64,000 nucleotides of DNA from Phytomonospora sp040655735 (GCF_040655735.1 NZ_JBFAKK010000005.1:372001-436000), one strand, 5' to 3'; counted from the first letter of the stretch, positions 36,729-46,360 are shown. Notes: generated by a model from the letters alone, not told the origin. Translations and numbers: made by a program.

Positions 36729-36759
36729 AAGGCCGGAAACCCTTGAGGTTTCCGGCCTT
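36729..36759 (+). terminator. guaB-guaB3 intrinsic terminator
   Basis: AAGGCCGGAAACC (36729-36741), loop CTTGA, GGTTTCCGGCCTT (36747-36759): a perfect 13-bp stem ending in TTTT. Confidence 0.93.
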
Positions 36760-36822
36760 TTCACTGAATATGCCTCCACAGGGGATTGACGACGATCATG
36801 ACCCCTGGCATGCTTTCGCCTC

Positions 36823-38958
36823 GTGCCCCCATCGACTTCGGCCAAACGGGACCGCGCGCAAAGACTGTCCATAAAGGAGAGTCCGCCGGGGGTGCGGCAT
36901 CTCCGGCGCTTCCCATCCGGCCTCGCACGCCGCCGCGCTCACCGCCGCGTCAGCCGCCACCGCACCGCCTATCTCATCGCCTACCTCGTGCTCCTGGTCG
37001 CACCGACCGTCCACGCCCTCGACCTCGTCGTCCGCACCGACCCCGCCTGGGGCGGACCCGCCGTCATCCTCGGCCTCGGCGCCTGCGCCCTGGGCGCGGC
37101 CGCCTTCTACCTCTTCACCGGCGCCGCCCGGATGAAACTCGACGCCGACCTCGCCGTCGACGGCTCCCTCCTCGTCGCCGCCAACGACGGCGAACGCCAC
37201 CCCACCGTCGTCGACCTGCACACCCCAGACGTCACCGTCATCAAGAAGAACACCCGCGCCGGAACCCGCTGGCTCCTGCGCATCCGCGCCGAAGGCGGCC
37301 GACGCCGAGCCGTCGTCCCCCTCAACGACCCCCGCGTCGGACAGGTCCGCTGCGCCGAAGACCTCGACGCGCTCGCCGACGTGCTGGCCGCCTCGCCCGA
37401 ACCCGAGGGCAAGGGCGCCGCCCGCGAGATCCGCGCCCTGGTCCCGCGCGCCGACCCCCGCCCCGGCGACGCCCAGGCCCTCGACGACTGCGTCCCCCAC
37501 CTCGCCCCGCGCACCACGTGGGACCGCGTCGCCGCCGCGATCTGGGCCCTGATCTTCCTTGCCGCCGGAGCCCTTCTCCTCGACGTCGCCCTCGACGGCT
37601 ACCGCTTCCAGAACGCGCTCATCGCCGAGGGCCGCCCCACCTCGGCCACCGCCTCCAACGTCGTCGACATCCTCATGTTCGCCTCGGTCTGCCTCCTGGC
37701 CGTCGGCGGCTACCGGCTGCTCGTCAAACCCTTCCGGCGCTCCGCGAGCTCCTACACCCTCCCGCGACTGTCCGGGCCCGGCGGCTCCCTGATCGTCCGC
37801 TCCGTCGAGAACCACAACCCCTCCCCGCCCCGGCCGCCCGAGGCCGGGCCCCGCAGCCTCCGCTTCGCCGAGTACCCCGACCGTGAGTTCGGCCGTGCTC
37901 CGCGCCGGATCGCCGCGGCCGTCGCCGGTCCCGTCCTCGGCCTCGCCGCGCTCGCCGGGCCGCTCCTGGCGGGCCTGGCGATGCTCAGGGGAGCGCAGGC
38001 GATCTCGGTTCCGTCCTGGTTCTGGGCGGCGGTGAGCGTGCTGGCCTTCGGCCTGCCGGGCACGCTGTACTGGGCGCACGGCAGCGTCGTGCGGCACTTC
38101 CAGGCGGTCAACCGCACGACCCTGTGGCTCGACGGGTACCGGCTCATCTGCGACGGGCCCCGGGGTGTGCATCGCGGCGACCTGCACAGCCCGCGCGTGC
38201 GCATCAAGACCGTCTACGGCAACGCCGTGCTCTACGTCCCCGTCGACGGCTGGTGGCACCGCTACCCCATCCTGCTCACCCAGGGCAAGACCGACAGCTG
38301 GCGGCCCGCCGTCGACCTGCACCGCCTCGTCGCGGCCCTGCGAACCTCGCCGCACCAGTCGGGACGCGTGTGCGCCACCCAGATCCTGTCGATCGCGCCG
38401 CTCGAACCCGGGCAGCGGCTGCCGAAGCTTCCGCAGCCCTCGGGCCGGCGGATCGCGCCGGCGGTTCCGGCCATGCCCGCGACCGTCGCCGGGCGCGGTG
38501 TGCGCGCCACGGCCCTGATCGCCACGGCCGCCTTCGTCGTGCTGGTCGGCCTCACCGCGGCCTCGCAGGCCGGGGGACGGCCCCTCGACCGGGCGGACGG
38601 CGAGATGCCGGTGCTGGTCACCGCGTGCCGCGAGGGTGCCCCCGTCGGTCCGCACGGTTTCGGCCGCCTCCCCGAGTGCCAGGTCCAGCGGCCCGACGGT
38701 TCGGCCGTCTGGATCCCCGGCGGCGAGTTCGGCCCCGACGACCTCGGCCGCCACGTCACCGCCGCCTACGCCGACGGCGAACGGCAGGAGTGGTGGTACG
38801 AGAAGCTGCTGACCACGCCGGGGCCGACCCTCGTGCGCGCCGACCGGCCGCGCGACTGGTCGGCGGTGCCGATGATGGTCTTCGCGCTCTGCGGGGCGGC
38901 GCTGCTGTTCGTGCAGGCCTGCCGCCTGGCGTTTCGTCGTACGGTCGGGGCGGGGTGA
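36823..38958 (+). CDS. Large orphan polytopic membrane protein
   Basis: A 711-residue protein I do not recognise. It has about eight hydrophobic segments in pairs: about 48-68 and 78-100, 238-260 and 285-305, 365-390 and 395-420, 565-585, and one near 685. Between them lie three soluble blocks, each beginning with a similar pattern of beta strands (for instance VDLHTPDVTVIKKN and LHSPRVRIKTVYG). The third external block has a CREGAP / LPECQVQRPDG cysteine pair. Three related membrane-pair plus strand modules may reflect internal repetition. -35 TTGACG (36786-36791) and CATGCT (36809-36814) precede GTG 36823 by 8 bases. Single-gene unit. Confidence 0.6.
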   Translation: MPPSTSAKRDRAQRLSIKESPPGVRHLRRFPSGLARRRAHRRVSRHRTAYLIAYLVLLVAPTVHALDLVVRTDPAWGGPAVILGLGACALGAAAFYLFTGAARMKLDADLAVDGSLLVAANDGERHPTVVDLHTPDVTVIKKNTRAGTRWLLRIRAEGGRRRAVVPLNDPRVGQVRCAEDLDALADVLAASPEPEGKGAAREIRALVPRADPRPGDAQALDDCVPHLAPRTTWDRVAAAIWALIFLAAGALLLDVALDGYRFQNALIAEGRPTSATASNVVDILMFASVCLLAVGGYRLLVKPFRRSASSYTLPRLSGPGGSLIVRSVENHNPSPPRPPEAGPRSLRFAEYPDREFGRAPRRIAAAVAGPVLGLAALAGPLLAGLAMLRGAQAISVPSWFWAAVSVLAFGLPGTLYWAHGSVVRHFQAVNRTTLWLDGYRLICDGPRGVHRGDLHSPRVRIKTVYGNAVLYVPVDGWWHRYPILLTQGKTDSWRPAVDLHRLVAALRTSPHQSGRVCATQILSIAPLEPGQRLPKLPQPSGRRIAPAVPAMPATVAGRGVRATALIATAAFVVLVGLTAASQAGGRPLDRADGEMPVLVTACREGAPVGPHGFGRLPECQVQRPDGSAVWIPGGEFGPDDLGRHVTAAYADGERQEWWYEKLLTTPGPTLVRADRPRDWSAVPMMVFALCGAALLFVQACRLAFRRTVGAG

Positions 38959-38967
38959 GGCGCGCGA

Positions 38968-40134
38968 CTACCTGGTCAGCGCCTTGCCGACCCGCTTGAC
39001 GGCCTTGCGGGGGTTCTTGCGCAGCTCCTTGAGCGTCGCCCGCAGGGCCACGCGCGGGCCGATCGAGCGCAGGCGCACCCGCAGCGCCAGCGAGGGCGAG
39101 CGCAGTGTCGAGGGGTCGAAGCCGAGCGTGCCCCAGGTGTCGATGCGGCGGACGCGGGCGGTGACGTGGCTGAGGACGGCCTCGACCTCGCCGGCCTCGA
39201 TGAGGGCGAACTGGCGTCGCATTTCGGCGGGCATGCCGAGGGCGATGCGGGACTTCGACCAGGCGACGACGGTCGGGGCGACGGCGTCGAAGGCTTCTTG
39301 GCGGACCTTCGGGTCGGGCTCCTTGGTCATGTGCCACAGCAGGCCCTGGAGGCCCTTCTCCATGTGGCGGCGCAGGAGCAGGTCGCGCTTGTTGCCGGGC
39401 GGGAGTTCGGCCTTGAGCAGCGTGAACATCCGCAGCAGCGATTCGAGGCGGCTGGACACGCCGGACTCGCGGGCTGTCCTGTGCGTGACGCCGTTGAGGT
39501 CGGGGCGGCGGGTGGCGTAGTAGCAGTCGTAGTCGCCGACGACGGAGATGACGCGCGCGTTGATGTAGGCCTTGGCCACGAAGGGCTGGTCCTCGCCGAA
39601 GGCGGCGCCGACGGGGAAGCGCAGGCCGAGGTTCTCGATCAGTTCGCGGCGGAAGAGCTTCAGCGGGGAGAGGGTCCAGTAGACCCTGGAGGTATAGAGG
39701 TTCACCTTCGCGCGGGTCTTCTTGAACATGATCTTCGGGACGCGGCGGCCGTCGACGCCGACCATCCTGCCCAGCACGACGTCGGAGGAGTTCTCCTCGG
39801 CCATGCGCACCATCCGCTCGACGGCCTCGGGGCCGAGGTAGTCGTCGGCGTCGAGGAACAGCACGTACCTGCCGGTGGCCACGTCGAGGGCGGCGTTGCG
39901 CGGCGCCCCCGGTCCGCCGCTGTTGGGCTGGCGCAGGGCGCGCACGACCTTCGGGTGCGCGGCGGCGAAACGCTCGGCCTCCTCGCCGGTCCCGTCGTTC
40001 GACCCGTCGTCCACCACGATGATCTCGAGCTCATCCAGGCCGATCGTCTGCCCGAGGGCGGACTCGATAGATCGGGTCAAATAGGGCATAGCGTCGTACG
40101 CAGGCACGACGATGCTCACGAGAGGCGTTGACAT
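38968..40134 (-). CDS. Family 2 glycosyltransferase
   Basis: A 388-residue GT-A enzyme. VSIVVPAYDAMPYL opens the fold, VVDDGS (about 41-46) and the metal-binding DADD (about 93-96) are intact, and the acceptor region has FGEDQPF with the probable catalytic acidic pair. The C-terminal 170 residues are helical and specific to actinobacterial wall or teichoic-acid-type transferases. No membrane helix. ATG 40134 has GGGGA upstream. It converges with the orphan membrane-protein gene and may glycosylate a wall polymer, but its substrate cannot be read. Confidence 0.85.
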   Translation of the reverse strand: MSTPLVSIVVPAYDAMPYLTRSIESALGQTIGLDELEIIVVDDGSNDGTGEEAERFAAAHPKVVRALRQPNSGGPGAPRNAALDVATGRYVLFLDADDYLGPEAVERMVRMAEENSSDVVLGRMVGVDGRRVPKIMFKKTRAKVNLYTSRVYWTLSPLKLFRRELIENLGLRFPVGAAFGEDQPFVAKAYINARVISVVGDYDCYYATRRPDLNGVTHRTARESGVSSRLESLLRMFTLLKAELPPGNKRDLLLRRHMEKGLQGLLWHMTKEPDPKVRQEAFDAVAPTVVAWSKSRIALGMPAEMRRQFALIEAGEVEAVLSHVTARVRRIDTWGTLGFDPSTLRSPSLALRVRLRSIGPRVALRATLKELRKNPRKAVKRVGKALTR

Positions 40135-40169
40135 GAATCCCCGTTGCTGTCCGTTAGCCGTACATGGCT

Positions 40170-42299
40170 CTAGTCTGTGGAACTTTCGATGTGCTCGCAG
40201 GTGGATTCGAGGGCACCGACGAGAACATCCCCTTCCCACTTGTATAGAGCGCGGCGACGCGCGGTCGGTTGAGCAATTGTGACCGGGGTCACTCGTTCTG
40301 AGGTGTCCGTCACGAGAAGTTCGTAAGCCGCCCGCAACGCCTCCACCGGCGCCGGATCGGGCTCCGACCCGCGCAAACGCGCCGCGATCTCCCGGTACAC
40401 CGCCGCCACCGCCGCCCGGAAGTCGTCAACGGCCGGAACATCCGGCGCATCCGCCGGCGGAAGGTGCGCCTCCAGCACCATCATCGGCCGCGCCGCCCAC
40501 CCCAGGTCGTAGGAGATGCGCCGCGCGTCGGCGCTCATCGGCCCCGGCGCCGTCACCGGCTCGGCCGCCGCCTTCACGATCGCCGCGTCCATCTCCGCCC
40601 GCGCCAGGCGCAGCTCGTCGAGCGTCTTGCGCAGACTGCCCTCCTTGCGCCGCGACGGCTTCGCGTGCCGCGCCAAGACCAGGTCGGCGTAGGCGGCGTA
40701 CCGCCCCGTCAGGTCCGCGAGGCGCTCACCCAGCAGCGGCGTCTCCCACTTCGGCCACGCCAGGAAGAACACCAGCGCGAAGGCGCCCCCGACGATCGTG
40801 GCCAGGACCCGCTGCGTGGCCGCGTACAGCGGCGAGTCCCCGCCCAGCTCCATGTTGAACACCACGAAGGCCGCGACGCTGGCGCTGTAGGCGACGTAGG
40901 AGGCCTGGAAGAGCAGGTAGGAGACGAAGGCGAAGACGATCACCACCGGCGCGATGTAGAGCGGATCGACCGGCAGCAGCGACGACAGCAGCCCTGCGAC
41001 CAGCGCCCCCGCCGTCGTCCCGATCGTGCGGCCCACGCCCTTGCCGATCGTCCCCGCGAAGTCCGCCTTCAAGACCAGCCACGCCGTCAGCGGCAGCCAG
41101 TAGCCGTGCCCGCCGGGCCAGAACAGCGCGCCCACCGAGGCGATCCCGACCGCGAAGGTCGTGCGCAGCGCCTCCCGCAGCGCCGTCGACCGCGGCGACA
41201 GGTTCGCCCGCAAGGTCACCAGCGAGCTCTTGAGCATCTCCCGCAGCGGCGGGATTTCGGGCACCAGCCGCCAGCGCGAGGGATCCATCCGGTCCCCGCC
41301 GTCGTCGTCGACCGTCGGGGTGGCCGCCGTGGTCGCCGCCGCCCGCACCAGGCTCAGCAACCGCGTCGCCTCGTACTCCGGGATCGGCAGGTACGTCGAC
41401 TTGTTGTCCTCGGCGACCTGCTCGACCGCCGCGCTCAGCCGCTTGTGCCAGGCCGGCTTGGGCACCTCCCGCTCGGCGAGCGCGTCGCCGATCGTGTCCA
41501 GCGCCTCGGCCGCCTCCCGCAGCACCGCCGCCAGGTGCCGCGCGGCCGTCGGCTCGGCGTCGGTCAGGCGACTGCGCGCCGACCCCACCGCCGCGATCAC
41601 CGCCCGCAGCCTGCGCGCGTGCGTCAACGCGGTGAGGAACACCTCCGGCGTCTCACGATGGGTCTCCAGGACCGACTCGGCCAGCTCCAGCGGCGCCGTC
41701 GACGGCGGGCCGTGCGTCTCGTCGGCCGTCTCCCGCGCCTCGGCCGCCAGCCAGTGGTAGACCCCCGCCAGCGCCATGCGCTCACTGCGGTGCCGGTGAC
41801 GGGGGAGCAGGACCACGATCGCCGCCTGCGTCAGCCCGCCGACGCACGCCGCCAGCGCCGCCATCTCCGGCCTGTTGTGCAGCGTCAGACCGTGCGCGAG
41901 AAAGATCGCCGTACCGCAGGTCGTGGCCACCGAACTCGCCATGTCGCTCAGCGAACCGATGAGCCCGCACACCAGGCACCAGGTCATCACCACCGCGATC
42001 GACACCACCGGGATGTCGTCGGTGTACCCGCCGATCAGGACGCCGAGGCCCATCACCGCGCCCGCCAGGACGGCGAGCATCGGACGCGGGCGCGCGTCGC
42101 GGTGGAAGGTCGTCAGGCCCGCCGACCACGCGCCGATCGCCGCCGCGCCGCCCAGCGTCGGGTAGCCCAGGAACATCCCGCCCAGCAGCGGAATCGCGAT
42201 CCCCAGGGCACAGCGGAACGCCGAGTGCGGATCGATGCGGTCGGGCGTCCAGCCCAGCAGCGAACGCCGCACCTCCTGAACAGGAGCCCGCACCACCAT
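40170..42299 (-). CDS. FUSC family (aromatic acid exporter-like) membrane protein
   Basis: A 709-residue protein with two hydrophobic blocks of about six helices each (about 30-160 and 375-510), separated by a soluble helical domain and followed by a long cytosolic tail. This is the FUSC/YccS/AaeB-like layout. The second block contains FWPGGHGYWLPLTAWLVLKADFAGTIGKG, characteristic of FUSC_2. ATG 42299 is chosen because TATTCT lies exactly 6 bases upstream; an alternative ATG at 42329 adds 10 residues. Export of aromatic or lipophilic acids is the family guess. Confidence 0.85.
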   Translation of the reverse strand: MVVRAPVQEVRRSLLGWTPDRIDPHSAFRCALGIAIPLLGGMFLGYPTLGGAAAIGAWSAGLTTFHRDARPRPMLAVLAGAVMGLGVLIGGYTDDIPVVSIAVVMTWCLVCGLIGSLSDMASSVATTCGTAIFLAHGLTLHNRPEMAALAACVGGLTQAAIVVLLPRHRHRSERMALAGVYHWLAAEARETADETHGPPSTAPLELAESVLETHRETPEVFLTALTHARRLRAVIAAVGSARSRLTDAEPTAARHLAAVLREAAEALDTIGDALAEREVPKPAWHKRLSAAVEQVAEDNKSTYLPIPEYEATRLLSLVRAAATTAATPTVDDDGGDRMDPSRWRLVPEIPPLREMLKSSLVTLRANLSPRSTALREALRTTFAVGIASVGALFWPGGHGYWLPLTAWLVLKADFAGTIGKGVGRTIGTTAGALVAGLLSSLLPVDPLYIAPVVIVFAFVSYLLFQASYVAYSASVAAFVVFNMELGGDSPLYAATQRVLATIVGGAFALVFFLAWPKWETPLLGERLADLTGRYAAYADLVLARHAKPSRRKEGSLRKTLDELRLARAEMDAAIVKAAAEPVTAPGPMSADARRISYDLGWAARPMMVLEAHLPPADAPDVPAVDDFRAAVAAVYREIAARLRGSEPDPAPVEALRAAYELLVTDTSERVTPVTIAQPTARRRALYKWEGDVLVGALESTCEHIESSTD

Positions 42300-42311
42300 G
42301 CCGGGAGAATA
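42300..42311 (-). promoter_or_regulatory. -10 element of leaderless promoter for the FUSC gene
   Basis: Minus-strand TATTCT (42311-42306), 6 bases before ATG 42299. Confidence 0.55.
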
Positions 42312-42328
42312 GTTGGTCGGAGGGTGCA

Positions 42329-42379
42329 TATGGCGCCTTCGGCGCGGACAGCGCTGTGCTTATGGCGCCTTCGGTGCGG
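42329..42379. repeat. 19-bp direct repeat between FUSC gene and guaA
   Basis: TATGGCGCCTTCGGCGCGG at 42329-42347 and the same word with one C-to-T change at 42361-42379, spaced 32 bases (three helical turns). It lies upstream of the FUSC promoter. Confidence 0.6.
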
Positions 42380-42587
42380 TCCGCCGCTCTGCGCGGCGGT
42401 GGCCGCCGCCGTCCGGGGTCGGTGTGGGTGGTGGGTCGCGGTGGGCGGCTTTGGCCACCACCACGCCGTACGCGTCGCCCGGCGGATTTCTGCCGGGTGC
42501 GCAGGGGTCGTGGCTGGTACTCCGCGGGACCCATCGACGCCCGTCACACCCGTCACACCACCCGTCGGCGCGGCGCGGTCCCCCAAT

Positions 42588-42599
42588 TAAGCTGCACAC
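42588..42599 (+). promoter_or_regulatory. -10 element of leaderless promoter for guaA
   Basis: TAAGCT (42588-42593), 6 bases before ATG 42600. Confidence 0.55.
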
Positions 42600-44150
42600 A
42601 TGACCCTGCCTGCACCGGTCCTCGTCGTCGACTACGGAGCCCAGTACGCACAGCTCATCGCGCGCCGCGTGCGCGACGCCCGCGTGTACTCCGAGATCGT
42701 TCCGCACTCGATGCCGGTGGCCGAGATGCTGGCCAAGAACCCCGCCGCGATCATCCTGTCGGGCGGCCCCTCCAGCGTCTACGCCGACGGCGCCCCGAAG
42801 ACCGACCCCGCCCTGTTCGAGGCGGGCGTCCCGGTCTTCGGCATCTGCTACGGCTTCCAGGCGATGACCGTCGCCCTCGGCGGCACCGTCGAGGCGACCA
42901 ACCGCCGCGAGTTCGGCGGCACCCCGCTGGAGGTCTCCACCGCCGGTGCCCTGTTCGCCGGCCTCCCCGCCGCGCAGTCGGTGTGGATGAGCCACAACGA
43001 CTCGGTCACCGAGGCCCCCGCCGGCTTCACCGCCACCGCGAGCTCCGCCGGCGCGGCCGTCGCCGCCTTCGAGGACCTCGACCGGCGCCTGGCCGGCGTC
43101 CAGTTCCACCCCGAGGTCGCCCACACTCCCCACGGGCAGGCGGTCCTGCGCCACTTCCTCTACGAGATCGCCGGCATCGAGCCCACCTGGACCATGAGCA
43201 ACGTCATCGACGAGCAGGTCGCCGCGATCCGCGAGACCGTCGGCGACAAGCAGGTCCTGTGCGCCCTGTCCGGCGGCGTCGACTCCTCTGTCGCCGCCGC
43301 GCTGGTCCACCGCGCCGTCGGCGACCAGCTCACCTGCGTCTTCGTCGACCACGGCCTCCTGCGCGCCGGCGAGGCCGAGCAGGTCGAGAAGGACTACGTC
43401 GCCGTCACCGGCATCAACGTCAAGGTCGTCGACGCCTCCGAGCGCTTCCTCGCCGAACTCGCCGGCGTCACCGACCCCGAGACCAAGCGCAAGATCATCG
43501 GCCGCGAGTTCATTCGCGTCTTCGAGCGGTCCGCGCGCGAACTCGAAGCCGAGAACCACATCGACTTCCTCGTGCAGGGCACCCTCTACCCCGACGTCGT
43601 CGAGTCCGGCGGCGGCACCGGCACCGCCAACATCAAGTCGCACCACAATGTCGGCGGCCTCCCCGACGACCTCCAGTTCACCCTCATCGAGCCCCTGCGC
43701 ACCCTCTTCAAGGACGAGGTCCGCCGCATCGGCCTCGAACTGGGCCTGCCCGAGTCGCTCGTGTGGCGCCAGCCCTTCCCCGGCCCCGGTCTGGGCATCC
43801 GCATCATCGGCGAGGTCACCGAGGAGCGCCTGGAGATCCTGCGCGCCGCCGACGCCATCGCCCGCGCCGAACTCACCGCCGCCGGCCTCGACCGCTCCGT
43901 GTGGCAGTTCCCCGTCGTCCTGCTCGCCGACGTGCGCTCGGTGGGCGTACAGGGCGACGGCCGGACCTACGGGCACCCGATCGTGCTGCGCCCGGTGTCC
44001 AGCGAGGACGCCATGACCGCCGACTGGTCGCGCCTGCCCTACGACCTGCTGGCCAAGATCTCGACGCGGATCACCAACGAGGTTGCCGAGGTCAACCGCG
44101 TGACCCTCGACATCACCAGTAAGCCCCCGGGCACCATCGAATGGGAGTAG
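42600..44150 (+). CDS. guaA: GMP synthase (glutamine-hydrolysing)
   Basis: A 516-residue bifunctional enzyme making GMP from XMP. N-terminal class I amidotransferase: nucleophile Cys83 in GICYGFQ, His and Glu in FHPEVAHTP (about 170-172). ATP pyrophosphatase domain with P-loop SGGVDSS (about 223-229). The C-terminal dimerisation domain ends in the family's NRVTLDITSKPPGTIEWE. Complete length. With guaB it supplies guanine nucleotides; the two genes are 7 kb apart here. Confidence 0.96.
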   Translation: MTLPAPVLVVDYGAQYAQLIARRVRDARVYSEIVPHSMPVAEMLAKNPAAIILSGGPSSVYADGAPKTDPALFEAGVPVFGICYGFQAMTVALGGTVEATNRREFGGTPLEVSTAGALFAGLPAAQSVWMSHNDSVTEAPAGFTATASSAGAAVAAFEDLDRRLAGVQFHPEVAHTPHGQAVLRHFLYEIAGIEPTWTMSNVIDEQVAAIRETVGDKQVLCALSGGVDSSVAAALVHRAVGDQLTCVFVDHGLLRAGEAEQVEKDYVAVTGINVKVVDASERFLAELAGVTDPETKRKIIGREFIRVFERSARELEAENHIDFLVQGTLYPDVVESGGGTGTANIKSHHNVGGLPDDLQFTLIEPLRTLFKDEVRRIGLELGLPESLVWRQPFPGPGLGIRIIGEVTEERLEILRAADAIARAELTAAGLDRSVWQFPVVLLADVRSVGVQGDGRTYGHPIVLRPVSSEDAMTADWSRLPYDLLAKISTRITNEVAEVNRVTLDITSKPPGTIEWE

Positions 44151-44237
44151 TGGGGCGGGAGCCGCGGTTCCCAGTCGACTCCTACGATCGGTAGTACGCT
44201 CTGTCACTCGTTGCGTTTGCCCAGGTCGCCGAGCCTG

Positions 44238-44249
44238 TACGGTTGTGTG
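44238..44249 (+). promoter_or_regulatory. -10 element of leaderless promoter for the tandem Nudix gene
   Basis: TACGGT (44238-44243), 6 bases before ATG 44250. Confidence 0.5.
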
Positions 44250-45155
44250 ATGCGGCAAAAGAACAGCTTTCGGCTAGCGGCCTACGGGGTGGTGTACGAC
44301 GAAGACGGACGCATCCTTCTCGCGAAGGGATCCCCGCGCGCCATATATCCCGGCGCGTGGTTCCTTCCCGGCGGAGGCGTCGAGCACGGCGAGCACCCGC
44401 GTGACGCGGTGGTTCGGGAGTTCTCCGAGGAGACCGGACTGAGCGTGGCCGTCGGCGGCCTGCGCGACGTCGTGTCGACGGTGCTGGACGGCCCCAACGG
44501 CCAGGTCCACACCAACGCGGTCCTCTACGACGTGCGCGTCACCGGCGGCACGCTGCGCCCGGAGGTCGACGGCACCTCGGAGCTGGCGACGTGGAAGCGG
44601 CCCGAGGAGGTCGCCGGGCAGTCGATGACGCCTTTCGTCTCCCGTGTCCTCGAAGTCCCGGGAGGTCCGGTGGCCCTGCGCCCCGACTTCACCGCGCCCG
44701 AGACCGACCAGAAGACCCCGCCCCGGCGGGGCCAGCGCTTCGGCGCCTACGGCGTCACCACCGACGCCGACGACCGCGTCCTGCTGGCGCGCATCTCCGA
44801 GGGGTACCCCGGGGCCGGGAACTGGCACCTGCCCGGCGGGGGCGTCGACTTCGGCGAGCAGCCCCGCGAGGCGGTGTCCCGTGAGCTCTACGAGGAGACC
44901 GGCCAGCACGGCGAGATCGGCGACCTGCTCGACGTGACGTCGTTTCGCACGCGCCGCGCGATCGGCCCGGAGGGCTATCCCCTCGACTGGCACGGCGTTC
45001 GCGCGATCTTCCGCGTCTTCGTGGCCAAGCCGACCGCCGCGCGTGTCGTGGAGGTCGCCGGCGGGTCCACGGCGGAGTCGAAATGGTGGCCGCGCAAGGC
45101 CCTCGACGACCTGCCGATCACGCCCGCGGTGATGGACGGACTTCGGCTGATCTGA
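44250..45155 (+). CDS. Tandem Nudix hydrolase (two Nudix domains)
   Basis: A 301-residue protein built from two Nudix domains in one chain. The first box, GGGVEHGEHPRDAVVREFSE-ETGL (about 41-64), and the second, GGGVDFGEQPREAVSREL-YEETGQ (about 196-219), both keep the GX5EX7REUXEEXGU residues, so both could bind metal and hydrolyse a nucleoside-diphosphate-linked compound. The domains share the opening FRLAAYGVVYDEDGRILLAK / FGAYGVTTDADDRVLLARI, indicating duplication. The last U position of box 2 is Gln, a mild deviation. Substrate unknown. Confidence 0.88.
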   Translation: MRQKNSFRLAAYGVVYDEDGRILLAKGSPRAIYPGAWFLPGGGVEHGEHPRDAVVREFSEETGLSVAVGGLRDVVSTVLDGPNGQVHTNAVLYDVRVTGGTLRPEVDGTSELATWKRPEEVAGQSMTPFVSRVLEVPGGPVALRPDFTAPETDQKTPPRRGQRFGAYGVTTDADDRVLLARISEGYPGAGNWHLPGGGVDFGEQPREAVSRELYEETGQHGEIGDLLDVTSFRTRRAIGPEGYPLDWHGVRAIFRVFVAKPTAARVVEVAGGSTAESKWWPRKALDDLPITPAVMDGLRLI

Positions 45156-45382
45156 ATTCGTCTATTAGGGCTTGGCCGTTTTGCACGCTACGGTTGACGG
45201 TGCAGGCTACCGAAGGTAGCTCCCACTTCGGTGATTTTCGCGGGATTTCACCCGTTTTGGTAGATCCTTTACCTTCGGGAGGGATCGCCAAACGTGGCAC
45301 GGATGTGCCATGGTGTACAGCGCAATGCTGGGAGACCATCGGAAGGGGAACGACCGCGGTGGTCGTGCGAAAAGGAGATCAC
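45156..45382. other. Intergenic leader of pssA with two hairpins
   Basis: TTGACG at 45194-45199 is a good -35. Hairpins follow: GCTACC-GAA-GGTAGC (45206-45220) and TGGCAC-GGAT-GTGCCA (45295-45310). No reading frame here is credible. A structured 5' leader is possible. Confidence 0.4.
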
Positions 45383-46360
45383 GTGCGAAGGACCTTGTGG
45401 CGACGTCGTACCAACGACAGCCCGCGGCCCGCTGGGCGTGGCATCGCCCGTGGGCTGCGCCAGAGCGGCACCATCGCACGTCGGCTGGTCCTCCAGCCGC
45501 TTCCGCCGATCCGGCTGCGCAGGCGCAACACCCTGAGCGCCGAGACCATGGCCGAGCTCACCGAGGTCGCCGAAGCCGCCGCGATCGTCGAGCCCGCCGG
45601 CGACGAACTCGCGCCCCCCGCCCCGATCCGGCTGCTGCCGGGCGAGGCGACCATGGGCCGCCGGGTCAAGTTCGCCATCGTCAACGGCTGCACCGTCACC
45701 TCCATCGCCTTCGGCATGACCGCGATGATCCTGGCCTCCAAGGGCCCGGACATGGTCAAGTGGGCCGCGCTCTGCCTGCTCGGCAGCGTCCTCATGGACG
45801 CCCTCGACGGACCGCTCGCCCGCCGCTTCGGCGTGGCCAGCCCCTTCGGCCTCCAGATGGACTCGCTGGCCGACATGTGCTCCTTCGGCATCGCCACGCC
45901 GATCGTGGTCTACCAGTGGCTGCACGGCGACGCGCCGGTCGCGGTCGTGGCGGCCGCGTGCGGCCTGGTCGCGGTGTGCGCGGCCATCCGCCTGGCGCGC
46001 TTCAACGTGTCGCCGAAGGACGGGCGCTTCTTCTCCGGCGTGCCGACCACGATGGCCGCGGCCGTCCTGGTCATCGCCACCGTCTTGATCCCGCAGCCGA
46101 CCGACGCGGTCGTCCCGACGCTGGCCCTCGCGCTGGTCGTGGGCGCCCTGGCGCTGCTGATGGTGTCGAGCTTCCCGTACGTCAAGCTCGGCCAGCTGCG
46201 CAAGCTCCCGCCGGTGCTGTGGGTCCTGCCCGCGTGCGGCGCGCTCCTCGACCTCCAGACGACCTTCGTGATCGTGGTCGCCCTGTACCTCGTCTCCGGC
46301 CCGCTCCTGTGGGTCAAGAACCGTCGTGCCGACGCCGCCAGCGCAGGTACTGCGGCCTGA
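45383..46360 (+). CDS. pssA: CDP-diacylglycerol--serine O-phosphatidyltransferase
   Basis: A 325-residue membrane enzyme of the CDP-alcohol phosphatidyltransferase family. The motif DG-X2-AR-X8-G-X3-D-X3-D is present in DALDGPLARRFGVASPFG followed by LQMDSLAD (about 138-165). About eight helices follow a 90-residue basic N-terminal extension. The early FAIVNGCTVTSIAFGM segment resembles PssA (SIANGFTLL..). Its product would feed the phosphatidylserine decarboxylase domain at 51940-53172. GTG 45383 has AAGGAG upstream. Overlaps the convergent lysR by 47 bases. Confidence 0.85.
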   Translation: MRRTLWRRRTNDSPRPAGRGIARGLRQSGTIARRLVLQPLPPIRLRRRNTLSAETMAELTEVAEAAAIVEPAGDELAPPAPIRLLPGEATMGRRVKFAIVNGCTVTSIAFGMTAMILASKGPDMVKWAALCLLGSVLMDALDGPLARRFGVASPFGLQMDSLADMCSFGIATPIVVYQWLHGDAPVAVVAAACGLVAVCAAIRLARFNVSPKDGRFFSGVPTTMAAAVLVIATVLIPQPTDAVVPTLALALVVGALALLMVSSFPYVKLGQLRKLPPVLWVLPACGALLDLQTTFVIVVALYLVSGPLLWVKNRRADAASAGTAA

